The notes: a model not told the origin generated them from the sequence alone. 64,000 nucleotides of DNA from Thinopyrum elongatum (GCA_011799875.1 CM022302.1:304865048-304929047); one strand, 5' to 3'; shown: positions 34,397-46,886, counted from the first letter of the stretch. Translations and numbers: made by a program.

Positions 34397-35629
34397 CTAT
34401 GAAAACTCTACATCTCTGTCAGGTGGAATGCCTGGTCGTTCCTTTGGAAAGACATCCGGAAAGTCACGGACTATTGGCATATCTTCAAGATCTGGGAGAG
34501 GGCTGGCATTAAGGGAATAGAGATGACGCTTTGCAACTCTAGTGGAGACAATGACTATCTTGCCAGATGGGTGTGTAAGCTGAACAGACCTGGTGTAACA
34601 ATCAATCTTGGCATGATGATTTGTCATCCAGTCCATACCCAAGATTATGTTAATATCTGAAGACTTGAGGGCTATAAGTGATGCAAGGAATACAAGTCTG
34701 TTAACAAGGATTTTATTACCATGGCTTACACTAGAAGTTTTCCATTTGGATCCAGGAATTTGAATGACTAGTGGAGAGGGCATATCACAAAATGACATGT
34801 TGTGCAAGCTGGCATACCTTTCAGAATTGAAGGAGTGAGATGCTCCAGTATCAAATAGGATCGATGCTGGATGGCAATTGACAAGGAGTGTACCAAGAAT
34901 GACATTTGCATCATCATAAGCGTCTTTAGCTGAGACGTGATGCACATGTCCATGTTCAGTGGAAGCTGGCTTGTCACTGATCATCTTGCTTGATGGCTTA
35001 CCATGGCCAACAGACTTCTGAGACTGGGGTGGAGCATAACTGACCTGAGAGCAGTCACGTGCATAGTGTCCTGGCTCTCCGCATGTGAAGCAAGTCCCTG
35101 AAGTAGGACGTGGACCCACATTGGTAGGCGGTCTACTAGTAGGCCTGGGTGGAGCATACGGCTGAACTGGGTGAGGCGCCACATAAGATGGCCTTGGTGC
35201 ATATCCAGGTGGAAGAGCAGAGTTCGGAACCAAAATCCGGCACTTCTGAGAACCAGAGCTAGAGGAAGAACCCAAATCATGGGTGTGCTTACGAGACTCC
35301 TCATAAGTGAGCTGAGCTGTCTCTGCATTAGTGGCCTTGTTCACAAGAGCCTCGAATGTATCGCAATGGTGCAAGTGGAGATCACGGTGCAACTTAGGGT
35401 TAAGACCCTTCCGGAACATAGCCTGCTTCTTGGCGTCCGTGGACACCTCCTCTCTGGCATAATGGGCGAGGTTCTCAAACTCTCTATTGTAAGCATCAAC
35501 ATCAATCTTACCATGGATGAAACTACAAAACTCTTCTCTCTTGCAGTTAATGAGAGCCTGAGGAATGTGATGCTCACGGAAGGCCTCAGTGAAATCTCTC
35601 CATGTAGGAATCTGGCCAGCTGGAAGCAT
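34397..35629 (-). CDS. gag-pro: Gag-protease of the Tekay-like element
   Basis: This 410-codon open frame is probably missing its N-terminus. Gag core: [15 protein letters not shown] and [15 protein letters not shown]. The zinc knuckle [14 protein letters not shown] is intact (about residue 185). The protease active site [10 protein letters not shown] is intact (about residue 260), followed by ILGMDW. It ends in the linker before reverse transcriptase ([13 protein letters not shown]). The segment 35630-36500 upstream should hold the start of gag but has stops. Confidence 0.88.
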   Translation of the reverse strand: MLPAGQIPTWRDFTEAFREHHIPQALINCKREEFCSFIHGKIDVDAYNREFENLAHYAREEVSTDAKKQAMFRKGLNPKLHRDLHLHHCDTFEALVNKATNAETAQLTYEESRKHTHDLGSSSSSGSQKCRILVPNSALPPGYAPRPSYVAPHPVQPYAPPRPTSRPPTNVGPRPTSGTCFTCGEPGHYARDCSQVSYAPPQSQKSVGHGKPSSKMISDKPASTEHGHVHHVSAKDAYDDANVILGTLLVNCHPASILFDTGASHSFNSERYASLHNMSFCDMPSPLVIQIPGSKWKTSSVSHGNKILVNRLVFLASLIALKSSDINIILGMDWMTNHHAKIDCYTRSVQLTHPSGKIVIVSTRVAKRHLYSLNASPLPDLEDMPIVRDFPDVFPKERPGIPPDRDVEFS

Positions 35630-36493
35630 ACTCTCATAGTTCTTCCACCAAAGACTAGCAGGACCTTCCAGGTGATATGTAGCATAGGTGACCTTGTCAC
35701 CTTCATCTACATTCGCAGAACGCAGCTTATGAGTGATGCTACGGAGCTAGTCATCTGCATCGAGTGGCTCAATGGAATGATGGAAGGTGGGTGGGTTCAG
35801 GCCAATGAAGTCGGTGATGGAGACCAACTCATTACGCTGATGTGCGGTGTTCTGCTCAATCCTTGCCAACAAGCGGTTAGTCTCATGCTTGTTTCTCTCA
35901 AACTCTAACATGAACGCTACCAACGAAGGCTAGTCGGGAGGATCCTCATCCCTACCGTCTCCGTGGTTCCGACTATGAGCAACAGAACCTCGGGAAAATC
36001 GGCAATATCCTAAGGAACAAAAACCAAGGAAACACAAGGATGGATTCAGCATCAACATAAGGATGCGGAATGCAATGCAAAAGCATTAATCTCTCAAATC
36101 CCTAGGACAATTTTGGCAGCATAACGATAGTAAAATGCTCAAAATAGGAGACATCCTGCAAGATGGGGTAGTACAACAACACAACATCATCATGAAAGGA
36201 TCTGAGATAATACTAAACAAACAACACAGGAAGTACTCGAAAACTGGAATATGACTCTGATCAACCAATCCTATGAGTCTACAGAATAGTAACTCGTGAT
36301 CCTGATAGATAGAAGAGACATCCTAGTTCCTTAACCCTGTAGGAAAGATAGGATGACTCATATCAGAAGGACATAAGGTATAAGGAGTAAAAAGAGCCTT
36401 ACGTTCCCTTCCACAATCAATTCCCTTATATAACTAAAGAATTTCTGGACTCAACTTCGACCAGTTTGGCTTGGCAATCCTACAATCAGTCAG
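35630..36493 (-). other. Decayed gag start and leader
   Basis: Minus-strand translation just above 35630 resembles more gag (for example ENY then YHLEGPASLWWKN-like wording at about 35630-35690) but stops interrupt it. The rest is leader sequence without a gene. Confidence 0.5.
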
Positions 36494-36505
36494 GCTCTGA
36501 TACCA
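36494..36505 (-). promoter_or_regulatory. Primer-binding site, tRNA-iMet type
   Basis: The minus strand reads TGGTATCAGAGC four bases after the LTR end (36510), the usual chromovirus site. Confidence 0.9.
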
Positions 36506-36509
36506 AAGC

Positions 36510-38908
36510 TATCAGGACCCCGATCCTAAGTCACACCGATCTAGCATGTAACACATCATATCACTTTGCAGCCTCACGCACGGTATTCCGACGGCTGCCG
36601 CCTTACCTTGGCTGGGACCATTTACGCCTTTTGGCTCATGTATATGATTGTGTTTCTAGCATCCATATGACAAAGAACCCGGGTCGACATGGATAGTCAT
36701 GAACCAAGGTAGCACAGTCGTATAGGGACAGGCATACGTAACCCAGCAATGAACGTGTCGGTCATCAACATATGAACCCAAGTCGTAGCAAGCTACAAGG
36801 ACTTAGAGGAACAACGCATGACATTTCCCCGAAGGGACAGACACAAGATCAAAGAAGGGTACATGCCAGCCAATCCCAGTGTTCCAGAGCAGTAGCAAAC
36901 TACTATGGCTTAGTGGAAGCACTAGGGAGCATTTCCCCATAAGAAAGGCTACCAAAGGCAAACAACTGTGTCGAACCCCACACATAGCAATACACGTTAC
37001 ACATACACATAACATGAAAGTATGTGATGTACAACATGGCATCACAACATAACTCAACAACTCATATAGATAAAGGCCCAGAAGAGCCAACATAGCATTA
37101 TATTACAAACAGGGGTCACATGACCCAACAAGAAGATCATACAAGCAACGAAAGGATAACATGTCTGAGTACAGACAACTACAATTGAAAAAGGCTGAAA
37201 AGCCTGACTATCTACAAGACCCTCTCAAGGGTACAAGATCGTAGCTGAGGTAACAAGCTACTCATCGAAGTCCAAGTGGAACTACTAGTGAGACAGAAGT
37301 CTCATCTGCAAAACATAAATTAAGCAAACTTGAGTACAAAGGTACTCAGCAAGACTTACATCAGATCCTATCATACATGCGTTAGTATCAAGAAGGCAAT
37401 GTGGGGTTTCGCTGGAGCAAGCCAGCTTTGACTCAGTGGCTATCATGTACTATGACCACAAGTAACTTCTTTGAGGTGAGAAAGTGCACATGAGTCCACT
37501 AATCACCATAACAATACACTACTATGGATTCTTTCCCGTCTCCCTACGACAAAGCCATCCATAGCACTTACTCTTATCTTGCGCATTTTAGAGTATCCAC
37601 TTTGAGTTGTCTATGACCATATAAGTCTCCAAGTAGTCAATATCCCTGGCATAGCCCGGGCTCATCCTCATCTAGGGGAGGCGATGGGAGGACGTAGAGG
37701 CACCATAGCTCGTCGGAACGGAGCTCGTGGCGGCGTCCGGAGTGCGGGTGAGCTAACAAGCTCCCGGAGTGCGGGCACTATGAGGCACGGCAGGTCGAGT
37801 TGGTAGCTGCGTTCGGCTGCTGGGGGCTTCCTGATCATGGTAACGCGCGCGGGTGCGAGCTGCGGTGGCCCTGGCTATGGGAGCAACATGGCCGGCGGCG
37901 GGAAGCTTGCAGCCATTTCGGGGAAACGGTGCTAGAGTGTGCAAAAGCGAGGGGGGGATAGGGGTTTGGAGCAGAAGTTCACGGCGGGGGTTCAATAGCA
38001 GGTTGGCGGCTCGGGGGAGGCCCTTTAGGCAACAAGCGGGCGATGGAGATCCACAGCGGCCGGTGGTGAAGAAGGTGACAGAGGCGACGATGGAAGCCAT
38101 CCGGAGATGCTTTGCTCGGTGGATAGCTTCAGCGTGAGGAGGCGGAGCTCGGGGACACTCTAGCTGGGCGAGGGAAGCACGGTGGCGACGAGCGCGATGG
38201 TGGCGCGAGGTCGAGGGCTTCGGCCATGGCGCAGGGCGGGCGAGGGAGAGAATGAGGGAGAGAGAGAGGGCGTTGACTCGATCCGTACGACCCCGCGGAG
38301 TCTATCCGGCTCATCGACGTGTCGCGGGAGGCAGGCAGGCGAGCAGGAGATAGCGCGCGTGCGGCGTGCGCGCGTCGGGCACGCACCTCGCCTACTCGCG
38401 CAAGGTGGGGGATGGTGTGGTGGTTAGTGGGCTAGTTGGAGGCGCCACGTGAGCTTCTCTTTTCTGTTTTTCTTTCTGGTTTTCTATTTCTGATATTTGT
38501 TTTAATTTTGTTTTTGAACCAAACTAATTTTGTTGCCTCTGATAATTTTTACAGGGACTAAAGGGATTATTCCAAAGCCCCTAACAAGTTTTCCAGAATT
38601 ATTGGATCATATTAAAAATATATAACAAATATAAATCCAATGCAAATAATTATGGGATTAACTCAAATGCCCAAAATAAATATTTCTGAGCTCCTAAAAA
38701 TATTGGTTTGAATTTTACCTCTGGCCAATATTTTCAGATTAAAACAAGAACATTTTCTTCGACCTATTTGAAGCATTTTTTATCTTTATTATTTCCAAAA
38801 ATGACTTTTGAGGCTTTCACATATCCCCATTTCAAATGCATTTGAAAATTTAAACATGATGCACACATGACTAGCTAGTCCAGGTCATATCGTAACTATG
38901 ATGTGACA
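36510..38908 (-). repeat. 5' LTR of the Tekay-like element, internally deleted (2399 bp)
   Basis: It runs from TATCAGGACCCCGATCC to GATGTGACA. The first base pair shows G to A against the expected TGTC. Relative to 26418-30408 it lacks about 1.6 kb at 37640. The two copies have many substitutions, so insertion is old. Confidence 0.88.
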
Positions 38909-38913
38909 GATAG
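38909..38913. repeat. Target-site duplication GATAG (right copy)
   Basis: It matches 26413-26417. Confidence 0.9.
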
Positions 38914-40101
38914 TTATCATCTCATTGAAAGATCGGGACACCCTCGCCTTTATCAAGTGGTATCAGTTTTCAGGTTGCTCGGTGAGAATTTTCCACTTAT
39001 CCATGGATTAGATTTGTTTTCTTACCTATTGTCCAAGAAAAGGCCACAAAAAAAATTATGACTAAATCATCGTATCCGAACCAATCTAAGCCTATTGCAA
39101 TTTTCTATTCGGTATTTTGCTTTGTTGAATTTGCGGTTGCATCGTCGTATCAAGTTGCTGGTCTTAGTGTCTAGTTATTTTAGAGTTTCGAGTTCTGTTC
39201 ACATTAGTCACGCCGCCGCTACATCATTATCCCTTCACCTGTCCACCACCATATCCATCAATTTCCATCACGTGCTACCCATCGTTCATTGTCATAATCA
39301 TAGTTGAGGTCGTTCGCATATTCGCTTGATCCAATCTGCATCTTATCTAGTATTTTCTAAAGAGAGAAAAAGGAGAAAAAAGAGTAAAACAAGTGAGAGA
39401 AAAAAATAAAAAAATAAAAGTGTGACAAAAAGAGAGAGAAAAAAAGAGAAATTATGGATCTATCTAGACTCAATCTCGTACTTGAATTCGGATTGAAATC
39501 AGTTTTGCGCACTGTTTAGTAAAACAGGAATATCCTCATACAAAGTCTGTTTTGGCTCCACAAGTACTCAAATTTAAGCTATGGACGAGTCGCATCTGAA
39601 TAATTCATCAAGCAAGTTCATTATTTTGATTTCCAAATCGGACTCTAAATAGGACTTCTTGCCCCCCGAAGTTCGTGAACACAGTTTGTAGCAGTTTTTT
39701 AGGCAAGTTATAGAATTTTTTGCCTCCTCATACCAACTCGAAATTGAGTGATTCTTTTTGCTTGAAAGCTTGAGTCAGTACCATTCTTGGAAAAAATTAT
39801 CATAAAATTGGCACAAACTTTTCCAGAGGAAAATTGGAGAGAGAGTGTTTGGTACATCCTGCTTGGAGCTTGTTTCTCATCATTAATTATCTTTACTGCC
39901 ACTGTGATCTTCACTTATATCTTGCTATCTAGAGCTACTTCGTATCCTTTCTTGCTATTAGTTGTGCTACGACATGAGCCCATTAGTGTTCTAGGCTCGC
40001 GTCTCTAGTTCAATCTAGCCTAGGACCAGCACAGAACCGTCGTTGAGCGTTTATTCAACATTGCATCTGTGAATTGATTATTGCTAATCTTTTGCTACCA
40101 T
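38914..40101 (+). mobile_element. Unclassified LTR-type element, right part
   Basis: This continues the sequence left at 26412. TATCAAGTGGTATCAG (38951-38966) looks like a primer site of the tRNA-iMet type following an LTR end. A purine-rich run lies at 39358-39450. No coding domain is found, which fits a large non-coding retrotransposon derivative. It ends where a CACTA terminus begins. Confidence 0.5.
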
Positions 40102-40549
40102 CACTACAAAAAAATACACTTCCGTGATGATACGTGTTTGTCACCGTAGGTCATGTTTCCTGTCATGCATGTACATCCGTGATGATTTTATGACAGAATC
40201 AAGATAGTCATACCTGTGCTGTCGTAGAAGTGTTCCATGACAATACCAAAATTATCATCACGGAAGTGTCCACTTCCATGACGATAAATGGCGCGTCAAG
40301 GAAGTGTTTTCATCAAGGGTAACCGACATGTGGCATCCACCGTAACGGGTCACCGTTAAGCTATCGGGTTCCGGTTTGGATCCGATAACCCGTTAACAGC
40401 CCTAACCAATGGGGATTTTCCACGTGTAAAATTCTCATTCACCGGAGGATCCACGCGTCAGCTCCTCGTTGGGACAGATGTCAACCGTTCACTGGACAGG
40501 AGTCGCCAATGAAATGTTGACACATGGGATGGCCCAATAGAGGCCCATA
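40102..40549 (+). mobile_element. Left terminus of a Jorge-like CACTA transposon
   Basis: CACTACAAAAAAATACACTT is a typical CACTA terminal inverted repeat. Subterminal words TTCCGTGATGATACG, CATCCGTGATGA and their inverse ATCATCACGGAAGTG follow on both strands, the expected transposase-binding arrangement. I could not find the matching right terminus. Confidence 0.8.
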
Positions 40550-41195
40550 TAGTTTTAAAAGCCGGCCCAGGAAAAGGCCCACAAGATTTCATCAGATCTA
40601 ACGGGCCGGCCCATTCATTTTCTGGACCAAATTGTGGCCCACATCAGATACGGCCCGTTAAATGCTTGCAATATTCTGGGCCAGTTTATGGCCCATATCA
40701 GATCCGGCCCGTTAACAGCCTGCAATAGTTTGGGACAAATTACGGCCCATAACAGATACAACCCTTTAACAGCTACTGTGCCTTTGGGCCAATTTGGGGC
40801 CTGCTTTGCTCTTCGGCCTGTTAATGGCTCGTTTAACAGTTTGGCCCAATATTAGTTTTGGCCTGTTAGCAGCCCTGTGTACATATGGGCCTCTTTCGGC
40901 CCGGTTTCACTTTCAGCCATTTAAAGGCCCGAGCTGCATCTGGGCCTAATTCTGGTCCGTAGTGACTTTCAGCCTCTTAACGGCCCGTAGTCTTTGTGGA
41001 TACATTTTAGCCCAAACTGCCTATCGGCCTATAAAAGGCCCTTGATAGTGTTGGGCCTAATTTCAGCCCGCTATGCAATTGGCCTGCTTCCAGCTCGTCC
41101 TAAAATTGGGCCCACCAAGGCCCAACAACATTTCGGCCTGTTAATGGCCCATCATATCACTGGGCCAATAATGGGTCGATGTATATTCTAGCCTG
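40550..41195. repeat. GGCCC-rich minisatellite in CACTA DNA, left block
   Basis: About ten diverged units of roughly 60 bp contain TGGGCC(A) and GGCCC(A/G) words. In one frame they give a 20-residue protein repeat (GPLNACNILGQFMAHIRS-like) that is unlikely to be a real protein. The array continues at 42689. Confidence 0.85.
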
Positions 41196-42688
41196 TGATA
41201 ACCCACAAGTGTAGGGGATCGTTTGTAGCCTTCTTCGATAAATAAGAGTGTCGAACCCAACGAGGAGCTAAAGGGAGAACAAATATTCCCTCAAGTTCTA
41301 TCGACCACCGATACAACTCTACGCACACTTGACGTTTGCTTTACTTAAAACAAGTATGAAACTATTTTGCGAGAATAAAACTACGAGTACTTTGCGAGAA
41401 TAAAACTACAAATAAATTGCAAGGTAATACAGTGGATAGCTTTTGTCAACAAGAAAGTCATTTGTCCCTAGGCAATCGATAACAAGTACCGGTAATCATT
41501 CTTGCAATTTTACATAAGGGAGAGGCATGAGCTAACATACTTTCTCTACTTGGATCATATGAACTTATGATTGGAACTCTAGCAAGCATCCGCAATTACT
41601 AAAGATCATTAAGGTCATGAAACCCAACCATAGCATTAAGTATCAAGTCCTCTTTACTCCCATACGCCATAACCCACTTATCCGCGTTTAGGCTGCTGTC
41701 ACCCCCGCAACACCGACAATAAGCAAACCATGAACATATTGCAACACCCTACAACAAGGATCCCTCACGTTTGGGCGAGATGGAGGGCACCGTAGGACAG
41801 CACCGTAAATAAAATATACAATCATACCAACCAAGATCATGATTAACCCATAGGACAAAACAGATCTACTCAAACATCATAGGGTAGCCAAATATCATTG
41901 GGAAATAATATATGGAGTTGAGCACCATTTTAAAGTAGAGATTACAGCGGGAGAAGAGGTGTTACACCACTGCATAGAGGGGGAGAAAGTTGTTGTAGAC
42001 GGTAGCAAGATTGTTGATGTAGATCACCGTCACGATCCTTGCCCCGGCGGCACTCCGGCGCCTTCGGGAGAGAGGGGGAGAGAGCCCCCCTCCTTCTTCT
42101 TCTTCCTTGGCCTCCCCCCTAGATGGGAGGAGAGTTCTCCCTCTGGTCCATGGCCTCCATGGCGGCGGAGGGGTGGGAGCCCCTCCGAGATTGGACCTCC
42201 CTCTCTTTTCTCTTCTGTTTCGCGTTCCCAGATCTGGCCGAAAAACCATTTCTTATATTCCAGGAGATCCGTAACTCCGATTGCGCTGAAATTTTAACAC
42301 GATTTTTTTTCCGGATATAAGCTTCCTTGCACCCGAAGTAGAGCTCCAACCGACGTACAAGGTGGGCATAAGACACCTAGGCGCGCCTGGGCCCCCAGGC
42401 GCGCGCTGGTGGGTTGTGGTCACTGTGGGCCCGCTCTTCTGATGATTCCAACTCCCAAAAATCACAAATATTTCAAAATAATTATCTGTAAAATTTTAGT
42501 GCATTTGGACTTCGTTTGATATGGATTTTCTGTGAAACAAAAAACATGCAACAAACAGGAACTGGCACTGGGCACTGGATCAATAGGTTAGTCCAATAAA
42601 TCATATAAAAAATTGCCAAAAATATGTGAAAGTTGTATAATATTGGCATGAAATAATAAAAAATTATAGATACGATGGAGACGTATCA
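41196..42688 (-). mobile_element. Solo LTR of an Athila-group element
   Basis: On the plus strand it runs from TGATAACCCACAAG to GGAGACGTATCA. A perfect duplication GCCTG flanks it (41191-41195 and 42689-42693). It is related to but distinct from the solo LTR at 30693. There is no internal domain. Confidence 0.95.
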
Positions 42689-42910
42689 GCCTGCTGCCGG
42701 CCCGTGATTTGTTCAACACAATTCAGGCTCAATCTACATCTCAGCCTGTTAAAAGCCTATTTTATTTTCTGGCCCAATTAAGGCAAGCACTTTACTCGGC
42801 CTTTTAAAGCCCGAAACTAATAGAGGGCCAGATTAAGTCTAGGCCTACTAAAGGCCCAAGATGATTGTAGGCCCACGGTTTGGCCCATTCATAGTGATTG
42901 GCGGCCGACC
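42689..42910. repeat. GGCCC-rich minisatellite, right block
   Basis: The array interrupted by the solo LTR continues here with GGCCC(A) words spaced 20-60 bp. It ends at about 42900. Confidence 0.8.
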
Positions 42911-43221
42911 AGTTTTAGTACCGATTTTTTTTATATAAACCTAACGTATTGGCTAATTGCGCTCTGATCGAAGATTACGACCATTTCTCAGAGCGACGAC
43001 AGAACATACAACAAATAAATTATAGCATCGTGACGAAGAATAAACCTAGACTATACAACAAAGAAATTACAACATATTACATCCCCTAGGCATCAATGTT
43101 CGCCGCTAGTGATAATAAAGGGCAACCAGACAGCAGATTCCATACACTGGGCAGGTCACCACCAGTGGAAGTAAACACGCCGACAAAATAATAGACAGAA
43201 CCGACAACACTTCACCATAGT
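42911..43221. other. Probable 3' flank of the minus-strand gene at 43222
   Basis: No gene is seen. It would be the 3' untranslated region of the gene whose last exon ends at 43222. Confidence 0.4.
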
Positions 43222-43638
43222 TCAAGAAAGGTTAGCCCTGCGTAGGAGCTGTAGCGCAAGCAGCTTAGCAACCTGATGAGACTGAGCTTGTTTGACGCTT
43301 ATATCCACCAACTCAAGCTGCATAGCATCAATAGACATCCTGTAATTATGGTTAATCTTGCATAGAGATTGGAGTTCTAGTCGGATTTGAGCGGAAGCAT
43401 GTCTATCTGCTTGAATTTCAGACTGAAGAAGTCGAACAGATTCAGGCGGCGACTTCATCGACCTTGTGTCACTGCTATTAGCGAGTAAGTTCGACACTAC
43501 ATCAAGACATGACTTTGGGGTTGTATCGCTATCCTCAAGATGTGTTGCCTTCTTCTCTGGAATATATGTTGGAGGGGCAAGCAATGGGTTCGTATCACTA
43601 TCATTGTGGCAGTTCTTCCTAGCATCAGTGGTGTCACC
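43222..43638 (-). CDS. CACTA-associated gene A, terminal exon
   Basis: The exon is 417 bases from a good acceptor (TTTCTCTTTCAG, exon starts GGTGACACC) to a TAG stop. Its product is polar at first (PLLAPPTYIPEKKATHLEDS) and then a likely helical, coiled-coil segment (SVRLLQSEIQADRHASAQIR ... LVDISVKQAQSHQVAKLLAL). I do not recognise a catalytic domain. It resembles accessory ORFs of Triticeae CACTA elements by location and style. The exon chain continues at 44911 and 45244. Confidence 0.5.
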   Translation of the reverse strand, partial: GDTTDARKNCHNDSDTNPLLAPPTYIPEKKATHLEDSDTTPKSCLDVVSNLLANSSDTRSMKSPPESVRLLQSEIQADRHASAQIRLELQSLCKINHNYRMSIDAMQLELVDISVKQAQSHQVAKLLALQLLRRANLS

Positions 43639-44910
43639 CTGAAAGAGAAACAAGTAGGTAGATAACAGGTTTTGCTTGTATTAGCATCAGTGCCGTCAAT
43701 TCATCTCATTTCTTAGTCACAAATAAAGAGACACTGTTTAAAATAGCATTAACATAATAGGCATTGTTCATAGTTAAGACGGAAGGAAATGGCATTGTGC
43801 AGGAGCGGCCAGCTTCACCACACCACTGGATTACAGATCAAGAACACAAGCATACATGTAGTGCTAAACAACGTATAAGCATGAATGGTGAGTGTACTGT
43901 CAATTTATACCATTTCAGATTTGTAAATAAAGAGACATGATTTAAATAACATGAACATAATATGTGTTGTCCATAGTTAAGACATAGCAGGATATCACAT
44001 TGTCCTGGAATTGGTAGTTTCACCACACCACTGGATTACAGATCAACAAGCATACATGCAGTGCTAAGGAAGATCATTTGCTATGTTTAGTTTAATTTAC
44101 ATGGTATGAATAAGGAACTAGGTTGTACAACTAAAAACTGAAATTGAGAAGGAGAAACTTATGTTTATGAACTTTATAATAAACTTTAAACATGCAATTT
44201 GATGCAAACAACAAAAATAAACAGCAGTTGCAGTCATTGCTATCCAAATATACACAACAAAGTTTGAAGGCTCGAGAAGGAAAAATATACGTTAGTAATG
44301 AAGACCGGCTCTATAAAGCCTTTTTCCATGTTGATGGGCGGGCAATTCAAGAAGTTTACCACAGAGCCTTCTTCATAAGCATTGCCTTTATTCTACATTT
44401 TGTTAAGAGTAAATATAGAAGTGATAATATAGGAACAAATAGAGATTATTTTATGCTACATAATCAACTAGCTATAAATGTAGGTACAACATACAGCCAA
44501 AAGGTACTGACAAGAGTAATGCAGAGATAAACATCTTTAGTAGCATTGGTTTTATTCAACATTTCGGTAAGAGTAAACGTAGATCAGATGTGTACAAAAT
44601 GGATGCCAAGGGAAAATAAGCTGCAAAGTGATGGTACATGAACAACTAGCTGACAGTATAAGTAAAGTGATAAAGGACAACAGATACTTACAAGAACAAT
44701 GTAGAGCTAAACTTCTTCATAAGCATTAGGTTTATTCTACATTAATGTAAGCATTAATATATATCCGATAACTAGGAGAGAATAGTGGATATGCAGGTTG
44801 TCATGCACACTGATGTCACATAATCAACCAGGTATGAATGTAAGTACAGCGATACAATACAACAGGTACTAACAAGAGCAAAGCAGTTAGCAGCATAGTT
44901 GCGATATCCT
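43639..44910 (-). other. Intron-like spacer of gene A
   Basis: AT-rich DNA with no recognised domain. Two similar segments occur at about 43720-43880 and 43900-44060 (TTGT(T/C)CATAGTTAAGAC and CACCACACCACTGGATTACAG in both), a 180-bp duplication. An ORF at 44192-44530 on the plus strand has no support. Confidence 0.45.
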
Positions 44911-45040
44911 AGGTTTTGTGGCGCTGGTTCTATCGCCAATATAAGTGGGGTGCTGTCTGATTTCTGCGGTACCACCACCTTTTTCAAGGACTTTGCTACT
45001 ACTCCTTCAGGTTCTGCAATCACTCTCTTCCTTTTGGATG
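44911..45040 (-). CDS. CACTA-associated gene A, middle exon
   Basis: The exon is basic (TSKRKRVIAEPEGVVAKSLK) with a possible nuclear-localisation signal KRKR. The acceptor is good (TGTGTATCAG). The donor side reads CCTAG/GATATC with no GT, so either the border is elsewhere or the site is mutated. Confidence 0.4.
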
Positions 45041-45243
45041 TCTGATACACAAGAGCAGCATATGAATGGAAAAACATGGTATGATGACAAACGGAATGCA
45101 TATTGATAATGGGTCGGCATGGCAACTTCACATATATGATGAGTAAACTAAGCACATGGCGGTGCAAAGAAGTAGAAGAAATGCAAGACAGCTTACACAA
45201 GTTACGTGCAACCAATAAAACCTTGCCAAATTAGAACAGGCAC

Positions 45244-45466
45244 CTTGTAGGGTGAACATGATAGGGCATCTGCCTTTGACTCCTTGAGCTCAGAATAGTC
45301 ATTAGGATCATATTCTGAACACGAATCTGTAGGTGCGGAGCGTGTGGGCTTCATTCCATCTAGAATGGAACTCAATGCCTCGATGCCATATTTGTTAGTC
45401 ATTGCACTGTTCCGCGATACTCTTCTGATGTGCGCATTCTCATATTCATTGTGATTTTGTTCAATA
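45244..45466 (-). CDS. CACTA-associated gene A, upstream exon
   Basis: It lies between an acceptor (ATGCTTCTCAG) and a donor (CCCTACAAG/GTGCCT). The product is polar and acidic (SSILDGMKPTRSAPTDSCSE, YDPNDYSELKESKADALS). I do not recognise the family. Confidence 0.4.
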
Positions 45467-45729
45467 TCTGAGAAGCATGACAACATAAATAGTAGTGAGA
45501 TTATCTTTGTAATGCAGAGGATATTCTAATATAATAGGGGGTCCTTGTAAACCCCTGTGTGCTATTACTGGATTTTGATGAGAGAGCCCTTGTGTGCTGT
45601 AATTTGGTGCGTACAATAATATAATCTGGCACAATTACACAAAAAATAGGCTCCCTGTTGGGAGCTCCAGAAGTAAGGATAGTTGGCAGATGATAGGTTC
45701 ATAATATGCTGTATTGAAAGTTTATTGCG
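45467..45729. other. No gene seen
   Basis: AT-rich intron-like DNA between the upstream exon and the 640-bp array. Confidence 0.4.
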
Positions 45730-46886
45730 AAACCATGACAATGAGAGTGCACAGAGAAATAGTATTCCAACATGTCTCTATAGGTGGCGCACATGCATTT
45801 CAAAACTCACATAGTAACATTAGTTGACCAATTAAATGTAAGCTTTGGAAATATGAGTGGCATGTAGTTTCGCTTGAAGGATGGAGTGCTGCTAATACGA
45901 CACAAAGCCACTACGCAGATTGTAGTGTCGATAAAAGGGGGGCACCATAAGCATCATAAATAAATCGGGGAAGTGGAACTGGCTGGAAAATATGGGGTTG
46001 TATTGCTGCTACTAATCGAAAGCCTATCGATCACCTACAGGCTAGCTCTATTCACCTGAAGGCGCGCTACTATTACTATCAGTCTAGTCTCTCAAAGGCC
46101 GCACAACTCCCAGCATTTCCTGGATATTATGGCCGACTAACTCGAATTGCTGAAAGCAACTTGCAGAAGTGGCCAAATAGACCTGTCGACTGCAGATGTC
46201 CCTGCTTGCCTTCTTGACGAGGAACATACTTTACTTATTAAAGAAGAACAGGAGAGGAACATTTTAAAGAATAGAATAGGAAGCACATTATGGAGATTCT
46301 GTTTCTTTCTATACAATGTTGGTTGCCCACTCATGATGAATCAGAGCATCCAAAGAAATGCAATTCCATGCTGTCTCTCTCTATGTGGCCACAGGCATTT
46401 GGAAACTCAAGTGGGAGCATTAGCTAACCAATTAAATTTATGTTTGTTAACTAATATGAATATCATGTCACATTCGTATTGGAACAACTAAGCTTTGGAA
46501 TTATGATTGGTGTGTTGTTTAGCTTTAAAGGGTGGACTGCTGCTAGTAGGAAACAAAGCACCTACGCAGATCATAGTGTAGATATAATGGGAAAGCCCTA
46601 AGCATCATGAGTAAAATCAGGAAAGTGGAACTTGCTGGAAAATATGTGCTAGTATTGTCGGTACGGCTAGAAAGGCTTCAGATACCAGCTCTCTACATCT
46701 GAAGGTGCAATACTGTTACTATCAGTCTAACTCTCAAAGGTGACACAACTACCAGCATTTCCTGGATATTAGGGTAGAGCAGCACGAAGAGTTGAAAGCG
46801 TCCATGACAGGCAACCGAATAGACCTGTACACTGCAAATGTCCCTGCTCCTCTTCACTACAAGGAACATACTATACGACTATTATA

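Larger units (their letters stand above)
26418..38908 (-). mobile_element. Tekay-like Gypsy chromovirus, structurally complete but decayed
   Basis: The element is bounded by two LTRs in minus orientation and a 5-bp target duplication (GATAG). From its 5' end on the minus strand come a tRNA-iMet-type primer site (TGGTATCAGAGC), gag with zinc knuckle, protease, reverse transcriptase, RNase H, integrase and a chromodomain-like tail, then a polypurine tract. This is the chromovirus order, and sequence style and long LTRs fit Tekay/Del. A frameshift separates gag-protease from pol, stops break pol, and a solo LTR interrupts the integrase tail. Confidence 0.93.

Noticed and set aside
40634..41191. 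Repetitive proteins from the GGCCC array
   Set aside because: The 20-residue periodicity comes from the DNA minisatellite; no start context and no homologues known to me.
44192..44530. 112-codon plus-strand ORF
   Set aside because: It lies in an intron-like region of the minus-strand gene, with no domain and no promoter context.
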